Source of the DNA: Metabacillus rhizolycopersici
GTDB lineage: Bacteria > Bacillota > Bacilli > Bacillales > Bacillaceae
Length of the DNA stretch: 29,763 bases
Assembly: GCF_020075705.1 (NCBI RefSeq)
Contig: NZ_JAIQUM010000063.1
Coordinates: 1 to 29,763 of the forward strand
Direction: 5' to 3'
Both the position numbers and the translations under genes were made by a program. A model generated the notes under the pieces. It was not told the DNA's origin and made no database searches. It saw nothing but the letters and a program-made list of their open reading frames with translations. This document shows positions 23,060 through 29,763 of the stretch, piece after piece. Within the stretch, counting starts at the first letter, position 1. Every line of letters starts with the position of its first letter.

Positions 23060-23446
23060 TTATTTAGTTGAGAAATAATCTGCTTCTAAGCTTGCTAGAT
23101 TTACAAGTGATTGACTTGCCCACGGTGTATCCATTTGTTCAAGCTCATCTTTTAAAGAGTTCACTGCACTTTTAAGTGATTCTTTATAATCTGGTACATG
23201 TCCCGCATAGGGCTTGACCATCTTTAGTGGGATATTTGTTTGTTCATTGTATGCTAGTGCGCGACGTTCATGAAAGAGCGGAACGTCTGCTTGCTTTGGA
23301 TTATGTAAATCACCTTGCTGTGGATGCTTAAGAACAGCCTTCACCTTTACTAAATAATGCATTGAACGAATGTCTGTTATTTCACCAATATATTTTCCTG
23401 TCTTATATAAACCTGTAACGATTTCGCCTAACTTTCTTTCTTCCAT
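23060..23446 (-). CDS. kapB: Kinase-associated protein KapB
   Basis: A 128-aa protein, the B. subtilis KapB length. Recognisable family stretches are GLYKTGKYIGEIT, HYLVKVKAVLKHPQQGDLH, PLFHERRALAYNEQTN and MVKPYAGHVPDY, followed by a helical C-terminus. In B. subtilis KapB is encoded after kinB and is needed for KinB to feed the sporulation phosphorelay. It is called a lipoprotein, but this protein has neither a signal peptide nor any Cys, so lipid anchoring is not possible here. AAGGAA lies about nine bases before the ATG. No kinB lies upstream on its strand. Confidence 0.9.
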   Translation of the reverse strand: MEERKLGEIVTGLYKTGKYIGEITDIRSMHYLVKVKAVLKHPQQGDLHNPKQADVPLFHERRALAYNEQTNIPLKMVKPYAGHVPDYKESLKSAVNSLKDELEQMDTPWASQSLVNLASLEADYFSTK

Positions 23447-23602
23447 TTTACGTCATTCCTTTTTTAAAAGATAAGTTGTTAATCATGGGTAAAAGCATCA
23501 TTGAATTTTAGACTCTACCTTATCTTACCATGTTGAAAGGGGAAATAGTAATGATTGAAATGCTTCTGCTTGTTACCTTCCCTAGTGAAATGACCGAAAA
23601 CT

Positions 23603-23611
23603 TGCTATAGT
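23603..23611 (+). promoter_or_regulatory. Extended -10 before the small membrane ORF
   Basis: TTGCTATAGT contains TGC plus TATAGT (extended -10), about 26 bases before the ATG at 23637. No clear -35. Confidence 0.35.
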
Positions 23612-23636
23612 AAACAATAAGAAAGGTCGTGCAAAG

Positions 23637-23840
23637 ATGAGTCAATACAATGAGGTTTTAGCATTTCTTTTATATTTTCCAGAAGATAAAACGGAATATA
23701 TACCAGCCGTAATAACTTTTCTTCTCTTTGTGATTGGTGCTTTTTTTACATATCGTTACATTGTAAAGATTTCGCAAAATGAACAAAGAAAAGTGGAAGA
23801 GCTTTATAAACGAGCAACAGAAAGCGCAAAAGAAGAGTAG
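23637..23840 (+). CDS. Small single-span membrane protein, 67 aa
   Basis: A 67-aa protein: a polar N-terminus, one hydrophobic span at about residues 22-42 (IPAVITFLLFVIGAFFTYRYI), then a charged helical cytoplasmic tail (about 43-67) rich in Glu, Lys and Arg. AAAGG (23622-23626) and an extended -10 upstream support expression. It occupies the place where kinB would be expected between kapB and patB in B. subtilis, but it is too short to be a kinase remnant and shows no kinase motif. No family recognised. Confidence 0.6.
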   Translation: MSQYNEVLAFLLYFPEDKTEYIPAVITFLLFVIGAFFTYRYIVKISQNEQRKVEELYKRATESAKEE

Positions 23841-23897
23841 TTTCCCGTTTGTTTTAGCAGGCAGTAAGATTTCACTGATGGAAGGTCTCGCTTTATC
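23841..23897 (+). repeat. R2 repeat remnant
   Basis: GCAGGCAGTAAGATTT, CACTGATGGAAGGTCTCGC and TTTATC match the start and end of R2, with the middle lost. It begins right after the preceding stop codon. Confidence 0.6.
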
Positions 23898-23973
23898 AAA
23901 CAAAGCTTTTGCATAAAATCAAAAGCACAAGCAAATAATACCCTATAGCCAACATCTTTAAACGGAGGGTATT

Positions 23974-24540
23974 ATGAAACGAAAAACAGCTTTACTATTT
24001 GTATTGCCTTTTATTTTATCTGGTTGCATGGAGAAAACCATCACGAAAATGGATGTAGAAATGTTTAATCAGAATGGTGATTCTCTTGGAACAATCGTGG
24101 TAGCAGAACAGTCTGCAGGAGTAAAGTTAGAAGTATTATTGGAAGGGCTTCCAGATGGTGAACATGGATTACATATTCATGAAAAGGGAGTATGTGAAGC
24201 ACCAGATTTTAAAAGTGCGGGAAATCATTTTAATCCAGATGAAAAACTACATGGACTATTGAATCCAGAAGGTGCCCATGCAGGTGATTTACCAAATATC
24301 ATTTCCGAGGATGGGAAGGTTGAGGCAGAGCTGATGGCACCCGAACTTACTCTCAAAGGCGATCAAAAAAACTCTCTACTATTCAACGAAGGGACATCAA
24401 TTGTTATTACTGAAGGCAAAGATGACGGAATGACCCAACCGGCAGGTGATTCTGGTCAGCGAATTGCATGTGGTGAAGTGACTAAAAAGGAAGCTGATCG
24501 AAAGGAGAAGAAAGAAGTAACGCCTGCTGATGAGGAATGA
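23974..24540 (+). CDS. yojM: Cu/Zn superoxide dismutase-like lipoprotein lacking one Cu ligand (YojM-like)
   Basis: A 188-aa exported lipoprotein: signal peptide with lipobox LSGC (Cys18), then a SOD_Cu fold (about 28-170) and a charged C-terminal tail. Of the metal ligands, His67 and His69 (HIH), the bridging His85, His93, His102 and Asp105 are visible, and Cys74/Cys166 can form the structural disulfide. The last copper His, in the usual VVIHAG-DD segment, is replaced: here it reads SIVITEGKDD with Thr146. The Zn site is intact but the Cu site is incomplete, so dismutase activity is doubtful. B. subtilis YojM is also known to lack copper ligands. GGAGG lies before the ATG; a strong terminator follows. 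Confidence 0.88.
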   Translation: MKRKTALLFVLPFILSGCMEKTITKMDVEMFNQNGDSLGTIVVAEQSAGVKLEVLLEGLPDGEHGLHIHEKGVCEAPDFKSAGNHFNPDEKLHGLLNPEGAHAGDLPNIISEDGKVEAELMAPELTLKGDQKNSLLFNEGTSIVITEGKDDGMTQPAGDSGQRIACGEVTKKEADRKEKKEVTPADEE

Positions 24541-24544
24541 AGAG

Positions 24545-24579
24545 AAATGGGGCTGACACGTTTGAGTCAGCCCCATTTT
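24545..24579 (+). terminator. Terminator of the SOD-like gene
   Basis: AAATGGGGCTGAC (24545-24557) pairs perfectly with GTCAGCCCCATTT (24566-24578) around eight bases, with a short T-run. Confidence 0.85.
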
Positions 24580-24599
24580 CGATTGATGCTTAGGAATTT

Positions 24600-24738
24600 A
24601 TAAAATTCGTGTACTTCTACTGCGGATGAGCGCACGACATCCAGCTCCAGTACCTAGCCCCCTCTAAGGTCTAGCCACGCCTTTTATTCATGCGTGGCTT
24701 ATAGTCTGCCTTAGGCTACAAGGCGCCTCCGCTTTTGT
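24600..24738 (-). repeat. Dispersed palindromic repeat R1, copy h
   Basis: CATCCAGCTCCAGTACCTAG, the central stem GCCACGC...TTCATGCGTGGC and the end CAAGGCGCCTCCGCTTTTG. The AAAAGCG end lies three bases past the patB stop on the patB strand. Confidence 0.8.
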
Positions 24739-25905
24739 TTATTTTAATGCCTTCACGAAACGGTCAAGCCCATCCTTTAGTGTTTCCTTTGGGCAAGCAA
24801 TATTCATTCGAAGGAATCCAGCACCATTTTCTCCAAATTTTGATCCGGGTTCTAATGCAAGTTTCCCTTTTTCCAAAAGTAGTTCCATGATTTCCTCATC
24901 TGATTTTTGAAGGTAACGAACATCAAACCATACGAGATATGAAGCATCAGGCCTTGTTACCTTTACTTCAGGAAGTTTCTCTTTTATGTAGTTTTCTATG
25001 AAGAGAATATGATCCTCTAAATAATGAATCAGTTCATTTAGCCATACCTCTCCATGCTTATAAGCAGCTTCCATGGCGTCAGCACCGAATGTATTTACTG
25101 TCATAAGTCCGTAAAGTTCTTGAACAGCATTAAATTTTCTCCTAAGTGTGTCATTTTTAATTAAGACAACTGAGGTTTGGAGTCCAGCAAGATTAAACGT
25201 TTTACTAGGAGCTATACAGGTGATCGTTTGATTCGCTATGGACTCATTGATTGATGCAATCGGTGTATACTGATTGTCAAATAACACGAGATCTGAATGG
25301 ATATCATCGGAAAGAAGTATCACATTATGTTTTACACACAGTTCGCCGATTTTGATTAATTCTTCTTTACGCCAAACACGACCACTAGGGTTATGTGGAT
25401 TACAAAAGATAAACAGCTTCGTCATTTTATCTGAAAGTTTTTCTTCAAGATCTTCAAAATCTATGTCATAGCGATTATCACTCGTTAAACGTAAATGATT
25501 GTATAGCACCTCGCGTTTATGTTTCTTTGCCATTTCAAAAAATGGATAATAAACAGGTGGTTGAATAACAATTTTATCTTCTGGTCCTGTAAAGGCTTGG
25601 ATGGCCATACTAAGAGCTGTAACAATACCTGGACTATATGTAATGCTGGACGAATCTATTTCCCAGTTATTGCGTTTTTTAAGCCAACCTCTAATAGCTG
25701 CTTCCGTGTCAGATCCAGGCATCGTATAGCCTAAAATCCCGTGATTGGCACGTGTTTTGAGTGCTTCAATGACTTCATCTGGTGTGGGGAAGTCCATATC
25801 AGCAACCCACATTGGTAGCACATCCTCAGCACCGAAAATTCCCTTTGTATCCCATTTTACAGAATTGGTATTTCTTCGATCAATGATTCGGTCAAATCGA
25901 CTCAC
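24739..25905 (-). CDS. patB: PLP-dependent C-S lyase PatB (cystathionine beta-lyase type)
   Basis: A 388-aa fold-type I PLP enzyme of the MalY/PatB group, which cleaves cystathionine and other S-conjugates to pyruvate, ammonia and a thiol. Diagnostic stretches: VLPMWVADMDFPTP (29-42), GYTMPG (59-64), NPHNPSGRVW (169-178), LLSDDIHSDLVL, and the PLP lysine Lys235 in APSKTFNLAGLQ; the C-terminal carboxylate-binding Arg is in GFLRMNIACP. The start is GTG 25905, with GAGGTGA five to seven bases upstream. It neighbours kapB and yugE as in B. subtilis, except that kinB is missing. An R1 repeat abuts its stop codon. Confidence 0.92.
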   Translation of the reverse strand: MSRFDRIIDRRNTNSVKWDTKGIFGAEDVLPMWVADMDFPTPDEVIEALKTRANHGILGYTMPGSDTEAAIRGWLKKRNNWEIDSSSITYSPGIVTALSMAIQAFTGPEDKIVIQPPVYYPFFEMAKKHKREVLYNHLRLTSDNRYDIDFEDLEEKLSDKMTKLFIFCNPHNPSGRVWRKEELIKIGELCVKHNVILLSDDIHSDLVLFDNQYTPIASINESIANQTITCIAPSKTFNLAGLQTSVVLIKNDTLRRKFNAVQELYGLMTVNTFGADAMEAAYKHGEVWLNELIHYLEDHILFIENYIKEKLPEVKVTRPDASYLVWFDVRYLQKSDEEIMELLLEKGKLALEPGSKFGENGAGFLRMNIACPKETLKDGLDRFVKALK

Positions 25906-26187
25906 TTACTTCACCTCATTTGATTATTTCTCAGAACGTATATAGTAACATACTATTTTTTTATGGGAGATGTATTGTAGCTGAATGGTTAGTAAAATCT
26001 CTCCTAATCGAAGTGATATTTTTCGTTCGGGTATTCGTTGCCTGCAATGAAGGAAAGGAAACCATCGTTTTTAACTGTGAACTTGGCAAGGATAAACCCG
26101 AACAAGTCACTTGTGTATCCCTATTACCTCTTTGCATAATTGTGTTACAATGACAATGCAGAAAATAAGATTATAAAAGGTGAAAAG

Positions 26188-26448
26188 ATGGAAACACAGC
26201 ACACGAATATTAAATTGATGGAACTTTTATTACAATGGGATCCACTAGGCTATGGTGAAGATAGTTATGAAACAGAAGTGGTAGATGTTCTTCAAGCTGT
26301 ACATTTAATTGATGATGAAACGGTCCTTGCTAGAAAAATCCAAGCGATCTATGAGTTTTCATTTGAGGAAATTATTCCCCTCGAACAATGTAAAAGCTTT
26401 TCCCAGCAACTACTCTTCATTAAAAATAATGCCAGCTGTGAGTTGTAA
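26188..26448 (+). CDS. yugE: YugE (DUF1871) protein of unknown function
   Basis: An 86-aa acidic helical protein, the same length as B. subtilis YugE. The stretches LLLQWDPLGYGEDSYETEVVDVLQAVHLIDD and ARKIQAIYEFSFEEIIPLEQC are typical of DUF1871. No catalytic motif or membrane span is seen. AAAGGTGA (26177-26184) precedes ATG 26188; the in-frame upstream ATG at 26140 is too far from any such site. It lies between patB and yugF, as in B. subtilis, and ends in a strong terminator hairpin. The gap 25906-26187 shows no other gene. Confidence 0.87.
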   Translation: METQHTNIKLMELLLQWDPLGYGEDSYETEVVDVLQAVHLIDDETVLARKIQAIYEFSFEEIIPLEQCKSFSQQLLFIKNNASCEL

Positions 26449-26485
26449 AATTTCCCTCATATAAATAGGTTACGTTTAAAGCAGT

Positions 26486-26543
26486 GCCACTCAGTAATGA
26501 TGGTAGGTAAATACCTACCATCATTACTGAGTGGCTTCTTTTT
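26486..26543 (+). terminator. Terminator with 23-bp perfect stem after yugE
   Basis: The arms 26486-26508 and 26513-26535 (outer GCCACTCAGTAATG) are exact complements with loop AAAT, then TTCTTTTTT. The stem is unusually long. Confidence 0.85.
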
Positions 26544-26580
26544 TCGGAGATAAGCGCAAATTTTTTTGACTTAGTTTTCG

Positions 26581-26703
26581 TGTCCAGCGCAAGTGTCCGG
26601 ACCCTCTTAGGTCTACAGTCACGCATGAATTGAAGGTAAAGTACGCCTTCAATTCGTGCGCGTCTTATGCCTGACGGGTCTGAACAAGACGCTTGCGTTT
26701 TTC
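26581..26703 (-). repeat. Dispersed palindromic repeat R1, copy i
   Basis: GTGTCCAGCGCAAGTGTCCG, the central stem GCATGAATTGAAGG / CCTTCAATTCGTGC and the end ACAAGACGCTTGCG then TTTTTC. It abuts the yugF stop codon with no gap. Confidence 0.8.
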
Positions 26704-27543
26704 TTAGTTAGCCAGGCAAAAATCTAATATTTTTTCAGAAACCTGCTCAGGCCGTTCCTCTGGTACTAAATGGCCAGTGTTTTTAAAAGAGAAAAAGGAG
26801 GAGTTTGGTAGATCCTTATTAAGTCTCTCCCCAATTTGAATCGGTACTACTTTGTCCTCATTCCCCCAAATTAATAAACTTGGTTGTTCGATGAGTTTTA
26901 TATCTTCTGGCGACAGGTCCCCTTCGTGATCACGAATCATTTTGTTAAGTGCCATAAAAATTCGATCATCATAAAATGGCTCTTCATATCCATCCATCAT
27001 TTCTTGATCGATAAGTGAGAGATCATGGACGACATTGTGTAAGTTTTTAACGATCCCCTGCTTAACGAGCCAATGCTTGATGACTAAATAAAAGTAAGGA
27101 ACATAAGACCCGATTTTCAATGACGGACTAAGTCGCTTCATATAGCCAGAACTGCAAAGGAGCACGACCCTTTCGAATAAATCTGGTCTTTCCTTCGCCG
27201 CGATTAGTGAAACTTGTCCTCCCATTGAATGTCCAACAAGATATGCCCTTTTTATTTGTAATCCTTCGATTAATTCAATCACTACTTTTGCCATATTCTT
27301 ATAAGAATGAATGAATTTAGTTGATTTCTCCGTTTTCCCAAATGGAGGCAGATCAATCGCTATGATGTTAAAGTCATTTTCTAATAAAGGAATAATCTTC
27401 CGATAACAGAAGCTGGAGGATAAAAATCCATGGATTAACACCAAAGTTGGCTTTGGGGTCTTTTTCTCATAGACCTCATAGTGAACGTTTACACCAAGGA
27501 TATTCATGGTACTGCAAAAATTATGGCTCTTTTCCATAACCAT
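26704..27543 (-). CDS. yugF: Alpha/beta-hydrolase YugF
   Basis: A 279-aa alpha/beta-hydrolase. The triad is visible: Ser106 in the nucleophile elbow GHSMGG, Asp230 in WGNEDKVVP and His258 in NTGHLVPEE, with the oxyanion-hole HGF at 38-40. The closest enzymes act on esters or C-C bonds in small carboxylic substrates; the real substrate is unknown. GGAG (27550-27547) is three bases before ATG 27543 and nine before a second ATG at 27537, so the start may be the latter (277 aa). It neighbours yugE and the alaR-alaT pair as in B. subtilis. The ending is tight against an R1 repeat. Confidence 0.87.
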   Translation of the reverse strand: MVMEKSHNFCSTMNILGVNVHYEVYEKKTPKPTLVLIHGFLSSSFCYRKIIPLLENDFNIIAIDLPPFGKTEKSTKFIHSYKNMAKVVIELIEGLQIKRAYLVGHSMGGQVSLIAAKERPDLFERVVLLCSSGYMKRLSPSLKIGSYVPYFYLVIKHWLVKQGIVKNLHNVVHDLSLIDQEMMDGYEEPFYDDRIFMALNKMIRDHEGDLSPEDIKLIEQPSLLIWGNEDKVVPIQIGERLNKDLPNSSFFSFKNTGHLVPEERPEQVSEKILDFCLAN

Positions 27544-27800
27544 TCACTCCGTTTTTCCTATATTTATTAGTCGATCATATGATAAAATGAGGTGTCGATT
27601 AGCTTTGTAATTGTTCGTTGAAGTTCGGATATTTTGCCAGGCCCTTTTTGGAGCAAAATTTCTTTGAGTGTACTTTTTTACAAGCATCTGCAAACACTAT
27701 TTCGTAAGGTTTATTATATTTTCACCGAAATTAAATGAATCACACATGTAAATGTCTACCTGTATTTCTTTCGATGAAACAAATGAAACTTAAGCAATAG

Positions 27801-27809
27801 TGCTATAAT
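27801..27809 (+). promoter_or_regulatory. Extended -10 promoter of alaR-alaT
   Basis: TGCTATAAT is an extended -10 element with a consensus TATAAT, 33 bases before the alaR ATG. The -35 is not convincing. The rest of 27544-27800 has only a weak hairpin (ATTTTGC / GCAAAAT near 27635-27660). Confidence 0.5.
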
Positions 27810-27842
27810 TGTCTGAAGATTTGAATAGTAGGAGTGGTGAAA

Positions 27843-28343
27843 ATGGAGTTTACAGAGAAGGATGTTGAAATTTTAGAACTATTAGAGAATGACTGTCGCT
27901 TGTCTGCAGAACAAATCGCCAAAATGATCGATTTAGCAGAAGATGAAACAAAACAAATGATTCAAAAATTAGAAGAACACCGCGTTATTGCTAACTATAC
28001 AGCACAAGTAAATTGGGGTAAGGTCGATGGTCATGAATTAGTAAAAGCAATGATCGATGTGAAAGTTCAGCCTAAGCGTGGGGTGGGCTTTGATGATATT
28101 GCAAGCCGTATTTATAGATTCAATGAAGTGAAATCTGTTTATCTTATGTCTGGAGCATACGATCTTTCTGTCATTATCGAGGGTAAATCAATGTCAGCTA
28201 TTGCTCAATTCGTATCGCAAAAACTTTCAACCTTGGATTCAGTTTTATCAACAACAACTCATTTTATCTTAAAGAAATATAAGCATGATGGTACAATATT
28301 TGAACAAGATGATGAGGACAAGAGAATTGTGGTGTCACCATGA
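27843..28343 (+). CDS. alaR: Lrp/AsnC-family regulator AlaR
   Basis: A 166-aa Lrp/AsnC regulator, the B. subtilis AlaR (YugG) length. The N-terminal helix-turn-helix (about 1-55) reads DVEILELLENDCRLSAEQIAKMIDL. The C-terminal ligand-binding RAM domain (about 65-150) has MIDVKVQPKRGVGFDDIASRI and SVYLMSGAYDLSVIIEG. It probably controls alanine metabolism through alaT. ATG 27843 has GGAG (27831-27834) eight bases upstream; the in-frame GTG at 27834 overlaps that site. Its stop overlaps the alaT start by four bases (ATGA), so the two are translationally coupled. Confidence 0.9.
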   Translation: MEFTEKDVEILELLENDCRLSAEQIAKMIDLAEDETKQMIQKLEEHRVIANYTAQVNWGKVDGHELVKAMIDVKVQPKRGVGFDDIASRIYRFNEVKSVYLMSGAYDLSVIIEGKSMSAIAQFVSQKLSTLDSVLSTTTHFILKKYKHDGTIFEQDDEDKRIVVSP

Positions 28344-29509
28344 TTGAGCCTTCCCATTACCTCTCAAGTATAGTCAAAGATTTAAAACCATCTGGTATTC
28401 GAAAGTTTTTTGATTTAGCCGCTGGCATGGAAGGTGTTATTTCATTAGGTGTAGGTGAACCGGACTTTGTCACACCATGGAATATTCGAGAAGCTTCGAT
28501 CCTATCACTTGAACAAGGATATACTTCCTATACAGCTAATGCAGGGCTTATCGAATTAAGAAATGAAATTAGTGGATATTTAAAAGAAGTAACGTCGCTT
28601 GATTATGATCCGAAAAGTGAATTATTAGTAACAGTTGGAGCGAGCCAAGCACTAGATATTGCTTTAAGGGCAATTGTAAACCCTGGCGATGAGGTTATTG
28701 TCATCGAACCTAGCTTTGTTTCTTATGCATCGCTCGTCTCGTTAGCGGGCGGTGTTCCTGTGTCTGTTCAAACGAGCGGTGACATGGAATTTAAGCTTCA
28801 ACCTGAGGAACTAGAGAAGGCCATTACTGAAAAAACAAAGGCGATTATTTTATGTTCTCCCAATAATCCCACTGGGACACTTCTTGTGAAAGAAGAACTA
28901 GAACGACTTGCAGAAATTATTGAAAAACATGATTTGATCGTTATTTCTGATGAAATTTATGCAGAGCTTACATATGATGATGTGTACACAAGCTTTGTTT
29001 CGATTGCTGGTATGGCAGAACGTACGATTTTAATTTCGGGATTTTCAAAGGGATTTGCAATGACAGGATGGCGCCTAGGATATGTTGCAGCACAACCTGA
29101 ATTATTAAGCGCCATGTTAAAAATTCATCAATACTCAATGATGTGTGCACCAACAATGGCGCAATTTGCAGCAATAGAGGCTATGAAAAACGGTAAAGAA
29201 GACGTTCTTCATATGAAGAAAAGTTATCGACAACGTCGGAATTTATTTGTTGCGGCTTTAAATGAGATTGGATTAACATGTCACGTTCCTGGTGGAGCGT
29301 TCTATGCTTTTCCATCGATCAAAAAAACAAACCTAACATCAGAAGAATTTGCTGAGCAACTATTGATTGAAGAAAAAGTAGCAGTTGTTCCTGGAAGTGT
29401 GTTTGGAGAATGTGGAGAAGGATTTATTCGATGTTCTTATGCAACTTCATTAGAACAACTACAAGAAGCACTAAAAAGAATGCAACGATTTGTTCAAAGA
29501 CGTGTCTAA
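28340..29509 (+). CDS. alaT: Aminotransferase AlaT
   Basis: A 389-aa class I/II aminotransferase, fold type I. Motifs: SLGVGEPDF (35-43), YTSYTANAGL, SPNNPTG (173-179), Asp204 and Tyr207 in SDEIYAEL, the PLP lysine Lys237 in SGFSKGFAMTGWRLGY, and the substrate-carboxylate Arg in EGFIRCSYA. AlaT of B. subtilis is assigned to alanine synthesis from pyruvate. It overlaps alaR by four bases; no separate ribosome binding site is needed, though GTGGTGT precedes it. A terminator follows about 70 bp on. Confidence 0.9.
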   Translation: MIEPSHYLSSIVKDLKPSGIRKFFDLAAGMEGVISLGVGEPDFVTPWNIREASILSLEQGYTSYTANAGLIELRNEISGYLKEVTSLDYDPKSELLVTVGASQALDIALRAIVNPGDEVIVIEPSFVSYASLVSLAGGVPVSVQTSGDMEFKLQPEELEKAITEKTKAIILCSPNNPTGTLLVKEELERLAEIIEKHDLIVISDEIYAELTYDDVYTSFVSIAGMAERTILISGFSKGFAMTGWRLGYVAAQPELLSAMLKIHQYSMMCAPTMAQFAAIEAMKNGKEDVLHMKKSYRQRRNLFVAALNEIGLTCHVPGGAFYAFPSIKKTNLTSEEFAEQLLIEEKVAVVPGSVFGECGEGFIRCSYATSLEQLQEALKRMQRFVQRRV

Positions 29510-29575
29510 GCGGAGGCGTCGGTAGATCACGTTTGTAGAAATAAGGCTGATTAGTTTAGTTATGGCCTTATAGTA

Positions 29576-29624
29576 AAAAGAAAGGAATACTAGTAAGCAT
29601 TGTGCTTACTAGTATTCCTTTTTT
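29576..29624 (+). terminator. Terminator of alaR-alaT
   Basis: AAAGGAATACTAGTAAGCA (29581-29599) pairs perfectly with TGCTTACTAGTATTCCTTT (29603-29621), with an A-run before and T-run after, so it could act in both directions. Confidence 0.85.
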
Positions 29625-29637
29625 GTCTTATAGAAAA

Positions 29638-29763
29638 AGGCTGTTTTCGCAAACTTTGTTGCTATTGTCATATAGAGTGCCACCAACAGTGACCGGTTCG
29701 TCTCCATATTTCAGGAATTGGGTAAGTAACTCCACTAAAGTTGCCCGCCTAGGCTCTATATTT
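29638..29763 (+). repeat. Dispersed repeat R3, copy 2 (runs off the window)
   Basis: GCTGTTTTCGCAAACTTTGT and TGCTATT, ATATAGAGTGCCACCAACAG, then GTAACTCCACTAAAG and TAGGCTCT match the element at 9403-9576 in the same order. No ORF. Confidence 0.65.

Noticed and set aside
23637..23840. Remnant of kinB
   Set aside because: The 67-aa protein has one span and no kinase motif, so nothing links it to a histidine kinase beyond its position.
25920..26153. 77-aa plus-strand ORF upstream of yugE
   Set aside because: No ribosome binding site, composition not gene-like, no recognisable family; it spans the patB and yugE promoter regions.
1112..26703. R1 copies as a CRISPR array or tandem repeat
   Set aside because: The copies are kilobases apart, vary in orientation and are palindromic; there are no regular spacers and no cas genes.

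Overview
The window looks like chromosome from a low-GC, endospore-forming member of the Bacillaceae that is related to Bacillus subtilis but is not that species. Most genes are recognisable orthologues of B. subtilis genes from the yue/yux/com/yuf/kap/yug part of its chromosome, largely in a related order. Purine-rich ribosome binding sites, GTG and TTG starts, stem-loop plus T-run terminators, and sporulation genes (gerPA/PF-like yueG, kapB, kapD) all fit this. No rRNA, tRNA, CRISPR array, transposase or prophage gene was seen.

Layout. Positions 1-5032 hold yueE (HD hydrolase), a MerR regulator, a yugP-type membrane protease, yueF (AI-2E family), yueG and yueH. Positions 5100-9180 hold an HpaB/YoaI-type flavin monooxygenase (minus), a 38-aa membrane peptide gene with a cre-like site upstream, yuxH (EAL+HDOD) and a TerC-family transporter (minus). 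Positions 9758-15610 hold a small unknown gene and then the quorum-sensing block degQ-comQ-comX-comP-comA-yuxO. comX (52 aa) and degQ (46 aa) are short and easy to miss. Positions 15850-17892 hold vmlR, an ABC-F antibiotic resistance protein, behind a long structured leader. Positions 18210-23446 hold a PepSY protein, yufK, yuxK and pbpD (minus operon), kapD and kapB. Positions 23637-29509 hold a small membrane protein, a Cu/Zn-SOD-like lipoprotein, patB, yugE, yugF and the alaR-alaT operon.

How the genes work together. ComQ prenylates and processes ComX. ComP senses the exported pheromone and phosphorylates ComA. A ComA-box-like site lies upstream of degQ, so the quorum signal probably feeds the DegS-DegU pathway as in B. 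subtilis. In B. subtilis KapB and KapD act on the KinB/KinA sporulation phosphorelay, but kinB is not next to kapB here, and the mrp antiporter operon expected near yuxO is absent.

The most notable signals are four. First, the vmlR leader can form two mutually exclusive structures, including a 10-bp perfect antiterminator pairing that overlaps the terminator stem, with tiny upstream ORFs at the right place; a dispersed palindromic repeat sits inside it. Second, there is a divergent comX with its Trp at the penultimate residue. Third, at least three families of dispersed intergenic repeats are present, one with nine copies and a position/orientation bias toward gene 3' ends. Fourth, the SOD-like lipoprotein has lost one copper-ligand His. 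All assignments are from reading the sequence and remembered family knowledge; no searches were run.
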